From Bacteroidales bacterium (GTDB taxonomy: Bacteria > Bacteroidota > Bacteroidia > Bacteroidales > UBA932), in the NCBI GenBank assembly GCA_016283985.1, contig JAEENZ010000021.1, positions 1 through 21,211 of the forward strand: a stretch of 21,211 nt of DNA. Direction: 5' to 3'. Each line of letters starts with the position of its first letter. The first letter of the stretch is position 1. Of this stretch, positions 8,622-14,058 are shown one piece after another. Under the pieces are notes generated by a model. That model was not told the DNA's origin. It saw nothing but the letters and a program-made list of their open reading frames with translations, and ran no database searches. The position numbers and the translations under genes are program-made.

Positions 8622-9913
8622 AATAAAGCACGATATCCAAATGTGATATTATAAGAAGCAGGATGCTCCGTGTAGAACGTTTCAAGGGCGGAATCATCCT
8701 TGAAATGATACGAGACTCCCGGCTGAACGAACAGGGCACTATGGTCGGATACGCGAAGCTGCAGACCTGCACTTGCGTTTACCGACCATTTGCTGTCTTC
8801 GTACAGAGTGTCGTCGAAATTGCTCTCTGTTAACGAACCACCGACATAAGACCTGCTCTCCAGATTTGTGCGGGTTGTGAATTCATACATGGGTCCCGCA
8901 CTCAAGTACATGCTTAGCCGATGCCACTCAAAGACATTATAAGTAGCAAACAACGGAATGCCCAGATAAGTGATCGTGCGATCGGTGAATGTCCTGGAAC
9001 TTCCGACCATAGTGTTGAATTCCGATTTAAGTGTAGAGGAAACGATTCCAGTTTCAATTCCCCAACGATAATCCAGATTAACCTTCAGGGTCACGGCAAG
9101 TTTCGCAGATTGGGAATGGCTCGCATCAGTGGTGCTGGCCTTGTTTCTGCTCAGCATGGAAGGCCCCGCCGAATAGTTGACTCCGGGAGTGCCGGATGCC
9201 TTTGTCATCGGCATGAAGGACAATCTTGAACCAGGATTTGCCGGGACGCCGACTCCCGTAGTCGAGTTGGATGCAATCTGGCTGAAATACCCCGTTGCGG
9301 TAAATCCGGCCTGCACCACGGTAGTCGGCTTACGCCTTACCCTCGGTTGCCTCCTTTCCAACGGCACAACATGCGTTTCTGGCTCAATGTTAATTTCAGG
9401 CTCAATTTGCACATTGCCGGCCGTCGAGGTGCTGTCTTTCGCGGGCAGGACAGTAGTCTCTTCTTCCGCCTGAACGTCAATAGTCGTTTCGGCCAGGGCT
9501 GAATCTATCTGGAGGTCTGGGTGTGTTGTGGCGGTGGAGGACGGAGAGGTACTCCCTTCTGGAGCCATAGCCTCCCGTGGCTGTAACGGGAGGGGCCCAG
9601 CCTTACTGGGAGGGGTCTCGGAGAGACAGGCGGAAGAAGGGAGTACCTCTCCATCTGCCTGGGCCTCGGCTACTACATCTCCCGGGACGAGGGAGACATC
9701 CGTCGCAGGCTTGACGGGCCACAGAAGGACCACGGAAACGACGGCGGCAGCGGCGAGAAGCGCTCCACCCGAATACCACCATGCAGCGGCAACGCGCCGC
9801 TTCTTTGGTTCTACCCCGGCCTGGACTGCGTCCCACAGCCCTTCCGGTTCCGCCTCCGTATAGCCCTCGAGGAGCTCCGGCAGGCGGTCTGTCCAATCAT
9901 TCTTATTGCTCAT
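8615..9913 (-). CDS. Dual membrane-spanning anti-sigma factor (Dma-like): cytoplasmic domain, TM helix, linker and outer-membrane barrel
   Basis: The 432-aa product appears to cross both membranes. Residues 1-40 are a hydrophilic cytoplasmic segment (NDWTDRLPELLEGYTEAEPEGLW), the type of short sigma-binding region seen next to ECF genes in Bacteroidetes. Residues 42-65 are one hydrophobic helix. Residues 70-268 form a Pro/Ser/Thr/Glu-rich periplasmic linker with a basic stretch (ERRQPRVRRKP). Residues 269-432 are a predicted beta-barrel of the OMP_b-brl type ending in YTEHPASYNITFGYRALLW. The same architecture is known from B. thetaiotaomicron Dma proteins, which inhibit a partner ECF sigma factor (Das). 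The ATG overlaps the sigma stop by 11 bases. A nested inverted repeat lies in the linker-coding part. Topology is inferred from sequence, not shown. Confidence 0.82.
   Translation of the reverse strand: MSNKNDWTDRLPELLEGYTEAEPEGLWDAVQAGVEPKKRRVAAAWWYSGGALLAAAAVVSVVLLWPVKPATDVSLVPGDVVAEAQADGEVLPSSACLSETPPSKAGPLPLQPREAMAPEGSTSPSSTATTHPDLQIDSALAETTIDVQAEEETTVLPAKDSTSTAGNVQIEPEINIEPETHVVPLERRQPRVRRKPTTVVQAGFTATGYFSQIASNSTTGVGVPANPGSRLSFMPMTKASGTPGVNYSAGPSMLSRNKASTTDASHSQSAKLAVTLKVNLDYRWGIETGIVSSTLKSEFNTMVGSSRTFTDRTITYLGIPLFATYNVFEWHRLSMYLSAGPMYEFTTRTNLESRSYVGGSLTESNFDDTLYEDSKWSVNASAGLQLRVSDHSALFVQPGVSYHFKDDSALETFYTEHPASYNITFGYRALLW
9543..9652. repeat. 18-bp perfect inverted repeat enclosing three small hairpins
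   Basis: The arm GGAGAGGTACTCCCTTCT at 9543-9560 is matched exactly by its reverse complement at 9635-9652, with 74 bases between. Inside lie three further inverted repeats: CCTCCCGT/ACGGGAGG (9571-9578 and 9586-9593), CCCAG/CTGGG (9596-9600 and 9606-9610) and GTCTC/GAGAC (9615-9619 and 9623-9627). The single strand could fold into a cloverleaf-like structure. It encodes residues 88-124 of the anti-sigma linker and keeps the frame. Confidence 0.85.
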
Positions 9914-10493
9914 GTTCCTTCAAATATGCTTTTATGTTCTTTGCCAGCATCGCCCTCGCGCGGAAGAACTGCGATGCGGATGAATCTTCTTTTATGCCAA
10001 GCAGGGATGCAATCTCCCTGTGCGATTTCTTTTCGAATACAAAGAGGTTGAAAACGGTCCTGTAACCATCCGGAAGGGCCTTTATCATCTCCTGGACTAC
10101 TGCGGGCGGCACTTGCGGCAGACCAGGTTCATCCTCCTCGGGAGCATCCGGCAGATCGTCCACGAAACTCAGACGGGAAGAAGCCTTCAGGGCCTTGAGC
10201 GAGTCGTTCACCACTATCCTTGTAGCCCAGGCCTTCACACTCCCCTCTCCTCGGTAGTCAAAGGCGTCCAGCCCCTTGAATATCTTGATAAAAGCCTCCT
10301 GAAGGATATCCTTTACGGCAGCACGGTCCACGACATAGCGGGAGCAGACCGCAGTGAGATACCCTACGTAGCGCTCATAAATCATGCGCATTCCGGAAGA
10401 ATCCCCGCTGCGGACCAGCCTCAGCAATTCAAGTTCGCTCAGATCATTCCCTGGTCTTGAACTTGAATTTCTTTTCAGAAGCCGAACCTCCAC
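9903..10493 (-). CDS. ECF-type RNA polymerase sigma factor
   Basis: ECF sigma factors direct RNA polymerase to a small regulon and are usually held by an anti-sigma protein. The 196-aa product has sigma region 2 at about residues 24-102 (IYERYVGYLTAVCSRYV, DILQEAFIKIFKGLDAF, VKAWATRIVVN). A short acidic linker follows, then region 4 at about 131-190 (LPDGYRTVFNLFVFEKKSHREIASLLGI, with the helix-turn-helix around SHREIASLLGI). The first usable start is a GTG at 10493, giving a 50-base overlap with the upstream lipoprotein gene. No in-frame ATG precedes region 2, so translation may be coupled to the lipoprotein. A CTG at codon 18, just after the lipoprotein stop, is another candidate. Its stop overlaps the anti-sigma start by 11 bases. 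Confidence 0.92.
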   Translation of the reverse strand: MEVRLLKRNSSSRPGNDLSELELLRLVRSGDSSGMRMIYERYVGYLTAVCSRYVVDRAAVKDILQEAFIKIFKGLDAFDYRGEGSVKAWATRIVVNDSLKALKASSRLSFVDDLPDAPEEDEPGLPQVPPAVVQEMIKALPDGYRTVFNLFVFEKKSHREIASLLGIKEDSSASQFFRARAMLAKNIKAYLKEHEQ

Positions 10494-11112
10494 TCGTCGT
10501 CCATTTTAGAGTCAGCGTTTTATACAGTCCTCCCGTATGCGGAAGGGAATTGATGTCGAAGCAAATCAGGGAATCCCCCTGCTCATCCTTTTTGTCGCCG
10601 TTGGCATTCTGGCGCAGTTCCACTTCATAGGGATCGGCAGGATTGGAGCCGATAATCAGATAGAAATCATGCTGCACCGGACTTTTGCCCCACCATGTGG
10701 AATAATGCACCGTCAGGTAGCCGTCTTCCACGCCGGTCATCCAGTCGTTAAGTATATCAAGACCATCGGATCCCTGCACGTCAGAATCTGCTGTCACCTT
10801 ACCTTCATCCAGTGGTTCCAGCCAGTTGATGTTGCCTGTGTAGTTGAAACGACCAACCTTCCTGTTGGTAACCGTAATGTCGCAGAACACCCTTTCCATT
10901 CGGGAGTAGTTGTTCTGGTAATTGACCGCATAGATGGTGGTGGAATCGTTCAGCTGGAAATAGACGCTATCCGTAGGAGTCTTCTTGACCGTAAGTATGG
11001 CCATGTACTCTCCCGTCGCATTATCCTCGGGAGCAAAACCATCACCCATTTCCGCCTTCATGCAGGATGAAGCCATCAAGGCAAGCAACAATATATATAG
11101 GTATCGTTTCAT
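10444..11112 (-). CDS. NigD-like lipoprotein
   Basis: The 222-aa product starts with a lipoprotein signal (MKRYLYILLLALMASSC, lipidated Cys at 17) and is probably anchored in the outer membrane. The body resembles Bacteroidetes NigD-like proteins: an N-terminal small beta domain (YMAILTVKKTPTDSVYFQL), then a C-terminal domain with DGYLTVHYSTWWG, PYEVELRQNA and CFDINSLPHTGG...LTLKW. The family assignment comes from recalled pattern and is moderate; the biochemical role of NigD proteins is not established. I chose ATG 11112 over an upstream in-frame TTG at 11130 because it gives a proper signal peptide. It is the first gene of the sigma/anti-sigma operon, so it may be a regulon output or a ligand-handling part of the switch. 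Confidence 0.65.
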   Translation of the reverse strand: MKRYLYILLLALMASSCMKAEMGDGFAPEDNATGEYMAILTVKKTPTDSVYFQLNDSTTIYAVNYQNNYSRMERVFCDITVTNRKVGRFNYTGNINWLEPLDEGKVTADSDVQGSDGLDILNDWMTGVEDGYLTVHYSTWWGKSPVQHDFYLIIGSNPADPYEVELRQNANGDKKDEQGDSLICFDINSLPHTGGLYKTLTLKWTTSGGSASEKKFKFKTRE

Positions 11113-11133
11113 TTCTGTGTCCGGTTTCAATCA

Positions 11134-11219
11134 TTAAACCCGCCAAAACAACAATCTTGCACGAAAATATGAATTTTTTTTCTCTGTTCCATGCAAGATT
11201 GGGCGATTGCACGGTTTAA
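11134..11219. promoter_or_regulatory. Symmetric divergent promoter/operator: two copies of TGCAAGATTG-N11-GGTTTAA facing outward
   Basis: Reading outward on the plus strand, TGCAAGATTG (11192-11201), 11 bases, then GGTTTAA (11213-11219) ends 26 bases before the VWA gene ATG. On the minus strand the same two blocks with the same 11-base spacing (11161-11152 and 11140-11134) end 21 bases before the NigD-like ATG. Spacer sequences differ while the blocks are identical, so only the blocks look constrained. The 30-base centre is AT-rich. No TAnnTTTG housekeeping element is visible. I infer paired promoters for the neighbouring ECF sigma factor, or a shared operator. Confidence 0.6.
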
Positions 11220-11245
11220 AGAGCAGAAAACAAAACGGATCATAT

Positions 11246-12748
11246 ATGAAAAAGTATTGGATTATCATTCTTGCACTGGCCGCAGCGGCCATGGCAGTAT
11301 CTTGCTCAAAAGCAGATTATTTCGGCGGTTTTCCCGGAATCTATGCGGACGGAACCGTGCTCTCCGAAGAAGAACTGACCGAGGAGCCCGGCGACAAATT
11401 CGACGAAATAAAGGAAAACGGTTTCGTGAAGGTCAGCGACCAGCCCACGTCCACATTCTCCATAGACGCCGACGGGGCCGCGTATGCATATATGCGCCGC
11501 TGCGTGAAAAACGGTCTCAAGCCTGACAAAAACTCGGTACGCATCGAAGAGTACCTCAACTATTTCACCTTTGATTATGCCGATCCCACCGGAGAAGAGA
11601 CCGTCGCCATCAATGCAGAACTTGGCGACTGCCCCTGGAATGCGGAGCACAAGCTGCTGCGCCTTGGTTTGAAGGGCAAGTCGATGAAAGACAGCGATAT
11701 CCCGGATGCAAACTACATCCTGCTCATCGACACGTCAGGTTCCATGCAAGGTTCCGACAGGATCGACCTTGTCAAGACCGGCCTCTGCACGATGGTAGAC
11801 TACATGAAACCCACCGACAGGATTGCCATCATCACCTATTCGGGAGAAGTGAAGATGCTCCTCGAGTCCACACTCGTGAAGGATGCCTCCAAGATCAAGA
11901 AAGCAATCAAGAAACTCGAAGCGAGCGGATACACCGCCGGCGGGGCTGCCATGAAGATGGCGTATGAAGAAGCGAGCGAGCATTATGTCAAAGGCGGCAA
12001 CAACCGGATAATAATGTGCACCGACGGAGACTTCAACGTGGGCGTGTCCAGCACTGAGGCGTTGGTAGAGATGGTGGAAAGCTATTTGGACAAGGGCATC
12101 TACCTAAGCATCATGGGCTTCGGCACCGGCAACTTCCAGGATTCCAGGATGGAAAGCCTGTCAAACCATGGCAACGGCACATACACGTATGTGGATAGCG
12201 AGGAGGAGATGATGAAGGTGTTCGTAACGGAAAGGAGCCATTTCTATTCAGTCGCCAACGACACCAAGTGCCAGATCACTTTCAAGGGTGATGTTGTGGA
12301 CAGCTACAGGCTGATAGGATACGAAAACCGTGTGATGAACAACGAGGACTTCGAGAATGACAAGAAGGATGCAGGAGAGATCGGGGCGGGACAGACGATC
12401 ACGGCTCTCTATGAGATCATCCCTGCGGAAGGATTCAAGGCAGATGAAGGCCTCGCCAGATTCGACGTGCGCTACAAACTCGCCCTTGGCGGAGAGAGCC
12501 GTCCTCTCGGACTGGATATAACCGTTCCCGCTTTGGATGGCAAGGGATCGATCAGCGCGACCGAATCCGAGAACTTCCGCTTCGCCGCAGGAGTGACCGC
12601 CTATGCACTTTGCCTCAAAGACAGTGAATACAAGGCTGATGCTACCCCTCAGATGGCTCTGGAACTTGTCAGCAGCTCAGTAGGCACCGACAAGGGTGGA
12701 TTCCGCAAGCAGTTTGCAGAGCTTATAAAGAAATGCTATAAACTATAA
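11246..12748 (+). CDS. YfbK-type von Willebrand factor A lipoprotein
   Basis: The 500-aa product is a predicted lipoprotein (MKKYWIIILALAAAAMAVSC, Cys 20). It follows the YfbK layout: an N-terminal vWF-associated domain at about residues 66-150 (STFSIDADGAAYAYMRR, VRIEEYLNYF, CPWNAEHKLLRLGLKGK), then a VWA domain at about 155-335. The intact MIDAS metal site DTSGSM is at 162-167, with a distal TDGDFNVG. A C-terminal DUF3520-like domain ends the protein (FRFAAGVTAYALCLKDS, QMALELVSSS). VWA domains bind protein partners through a divalent metal; the partner here is unknown. ATG 11246 is preferred to an in-frame TTG at 11207 because it gives the signal peptide. The gene is divergent from the sigma operon and shares its symmetric control region, which suggests coregulation. 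Confidence 0.9.
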   Translation: MKKYWIIILALAAAAMAVSCSKADYFGGFPGIYADGTVLSEEELTEEPGDKFDEIKENGFVKVSDQPTSTFSIDADGAAYAYMRRCVKNGLKPDKNSVRIEEYLNYFTFDYADPTGEETVAINAELGDCPWNAEHKLLRLGLKGKSMKDSDIPDANYILLIDTSGSMQGSDRIDLVKTGLCTMVDYMKPTDRIAIITYSGEVKMLLESTLVKDASKIKKAIKKLEASGYTAGGAAMKMAYEEASEHYVKGGNNRIIMCTDGDFNVGVSSTEALVEMVESYLDKGIYLSIMGFGTGNFQDSRMESLSNHGNGTYTYVDSEEEMMKVFVTERSHFYSVANDTKCQITFKGDVVDSYRLIGYENRVMNNEDFENDKKDAGEIGAGQTITALYEIIPAEGFKADEGLARFDVRYKLALGGESRPLGLDITVPALDGKGSISATESENFRFAAGVTAYALCLKDSEYKADATPQMALELVSSSVGTDKGGFRKQFAELIKKCYKL

Positions 12749-12764
12749 GAAGGCCATAAACAGT

Positions 12765-12801
12765 AAAAGAGGCGGTCTCGCGAACGAGGCTGCCTCTTTT
12801 T
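12765..12801. terminator. Bidirectional intrinsic terminator between the VWA gene and tRNA-Leu
   Basis: AAAAGAGGC pairs with GCCTCTTTT, and an inner stem (GGTCTCG with CGAGGCT, including G-T pairs) closes a CGAA loop. A run of T follows on the plus strand. Read on the minus strand the hairpin also ends in TTTT. It lies 17 bases after the VWA stop and 4 bases beyond the tRNA 3' end, so it can end both converging transcripts. Confidence 0.85.
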
Positions 12802-12804
12802 ATG

Positions 12805-12888
12805 TGCGGGAGATCAGAGTCGAACTGACACGTCTTCACCAGACACTAGCTCCTGAAACTAGCGCGTCTACCATTTCGCCACTCCCGC
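12805..12888 (-). tRNA. tRNA-Leu (anticodon CAG)
   Basis: On the minus strand the sequence folds as a class II tRNA. The acceptor stem GCGGGAG pairs with CTCCCGC and A is the discriminator. The D arm contains AAATGGTAGA, the anticodon stem CTAGT/GCTAG encloses loop TTCAGGA with anticodon CAG, a long variable arm follows (TGTCTGGTGAAGACG region), and the T arm is GTCAG-TTCGACT-CTGAT. The long variable arm and anticodon identify leucine, reading CUG codons. The 3' CCA is not encoded, so it must be added after transcription. An adjoining promoter and terminator make it a single-gene unit. Confidence 0.93.
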
Positions 12889-12899
12889 TTCAGGGATTG

Positions 12900-12931
12900 C
12901 AAAGATAGTATTTTTTTCCAATTCAAACAAT
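12900..12931 (-). promoter_or_regulatory. Bacteroidetes-type promoter of tRNA-Leu
   Basis: On the minus strand TATCTTTG (12907-12900) matches the Bacteroidetes -7 consensus TAnnTTTG, 11 bases before the tRNA 5' end. Upstream lie ATTG (12931-12928, spacer 20) and TTTG (12927-12924, spacer 16), either of which could serve as the -33 element. The region is AT-rich. Confidence 0.75.
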
Positions 12932-12950
12932 ACACAAAAAACAAACAGTA

Positions 12951-13496
12951 TTAAGAGCCTTTTTCACCATTATTCGGAGATTCGTGAACTATCGCCGCAC
13001 AGGTTGTGTCAACATACTTTCCATTAGTTAGATATCCTTTTAAGGACAATCTATTCTTATGCCACCTTTTCTGCAATACGATACTTATATTGCTTTCCCC
13101 ATTGATATTTCCGGGTTTTTTATAATTGCTTGCATCTGCATTATGCGCGCTTGCCCTTATTGTTACTATTACACCTTCAGCAATCTCGAATGCAGCATAT
13201 CTACTAGGGTTTCCACCATGCCTTTGACCGCTATTTGACTCCAAAACGCCCAATGCATCCCACAAATCTGTCAGAAATCCTTTAACGCTATTGACCCCTT
13301 TCCATTTTTCTGCCAAATCGCTTAAACGGTTTTTGGTTTCTTCAATATTTGTCCTTATATTTGTGGGGTTGAATGATTGAGACGCTTTTAGTGGAGTTAA
13401 TCCTGCGGACGGCTTGCCGTAAGAGATATCATTCAACTTTTCAACAAAAAACGCATCCTTATTGGGCGCGTTTTTGTTTTGTTTATCAGGGCGCAT
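12951..13496 (-). CDS. AT-rich orphan protein, possibly a fragment of a mobile-element or polymorphic-toxin protein
   Basis: The 181-aa product (from ATG 13496; an in-frame TTG at 13514 is also possible) has no signal peptide or membrane helix and is lysine- and asparagine-rich. Its C-terminal half contains PSRYAAFEIAEGVIVTIRAS, AHNADASNY and SNISIVLQKRWHKN. This reminds me of small terminal domains in large polyvalent or toxin-like proteins of Bacteroidetes mobile elements, but I cannot name a family. The base composition is unlike its neighbours: 20 of 60 bases are G or C at 13081-13140, against well over half in flanking genes. It starts 14 bases after the DUF3575 stop with no visible promoter. 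I think it was acquired, perhaps as the truncated end of a longer gene. Function unknown. Confidence 0.55.
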   Translation of the reverse strand: MRPDKQNKNAPNKDAFFVEKLNDISYGKPSAGLTPLKASQSFNPTNIRTNIEETKNRLSDLAEKWKGVNSVKGFLTDLWDALGVLESNSGQRHGGNPSRYAAFEIAEGVIVTIRASAHNADASNYKKPGNINGESNISIVLQKRWHKNRLSLKGYLTNGKYVDTTCAAIVHESPNNGEKGS

Positions 13497-13510
13497 GTTG
13501 TACAGTTTCC

Positions 13511-14056
13511 TCAAAAAATATAACTCAAAGCGATCATCAGGTCGTTGGGGAGGACGAAGAGGCGTTTGTCGGAGCCAATGATACGGCCGCAGGTGGGGCA
13601 GGCGTAGGTGACATAAGTGGTATAGCCTGTCCAGAGGCCGAGGCCAAAATCCAGGTTGAAATGCCGACCGAGCATCTTTGAGTATCCTCCCGACAGACCG
13701 GCACCGTAACGGTCGCCTTCAGAGGTTTCCAGTGTGATCGGGGCGGCATCGTTGAATTCCTGATACTGCATCTTGCCGCTGAACCACCAGCCGGAGTAGA
13801 TGTGCCACGGCCAGTAGCGACCGCCCAAGGCATACAGTTGCTGACGGGCATTTCCACCCGCATCATACTTCATTCCGGCATTCACGGTCCAGTGACGGGA
13901 GAATCCATAAGAGGCTTCGAGATTTGCCGTACCAGTGCGGGCATAATCAAGGAAGTTAGTAGAGAAAGACAGCTCCTGGGCGGAAGCGGATGTGAAGCAG
14001 CCCGCAATGGCGAGCTGCATCACACAACACAAAAAAGTAAAGAAAAAGCGTTTCAT
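13511..14056 (-). CDS. DUF3575 outer-membrane beta-barrel protein
   Basis: The 181-aa product has a Sec signal peptide (MKRFFFTFLCCVMQLAIAGC... with probable cleavage after SASA). A compact beta-rich body follows with the DUF3575 pattern: a typical run ALGGRYWPWHIYSGWWFSGK, then EGDRYGAGLSGGYSKMLGRHFNLDFGLG. Near the C-terminus is a CPTCG pair, then KRLFVLPNDLMIALSYIF. Its location is most likely the outer membrane. I chose ATG 14056 (2 bases after the upstream stop) over an in-frame GTG at 14062. It follows the HExxH lipoprotein gene directly, so the two are cotranscribed and may act together. In other Bacteroidales DUF3575 genes often lie in fimbria-like loci, but no fimbrial gene is visible here. 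Confidence 0.82.
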   Translation of the reverse strand: MKRFFFTFLCCVMQLAIAGCFTSASAQELSFSTNFLDYARTGTANLEASYGFSRHWTVNAGMKYDAGGNARQQLYALGGRYWPWHIYSGWWFSGKMQYQEFNDAAPITLETSEGDRYGAGLSGGYSKMLGRHFNLDFGLGLWTGYTTYVTYACPTCGRIIGSDKRLFVLPNDLMIALSYIF

Positions 14057-14058
14057 AA

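Noticed and set aside
9528..9863. Plus-strand open frame across the anti-sigma gene
   Set aside because: It is open because the low-complexity, G+C-rich linker has few stops on either strand; it has no conserved content and the minus-strand gene is well supported.
12805..13496. tRNA-Leu as integration site for the AT-rich orphan gene
   Set aside because: Integration normally uses the tRNA 3' end, which faces the VWA gene; the orphan lies on the 5' side, beyond the tRNA promoter, and no repeated tRNA end or integrase is visible.
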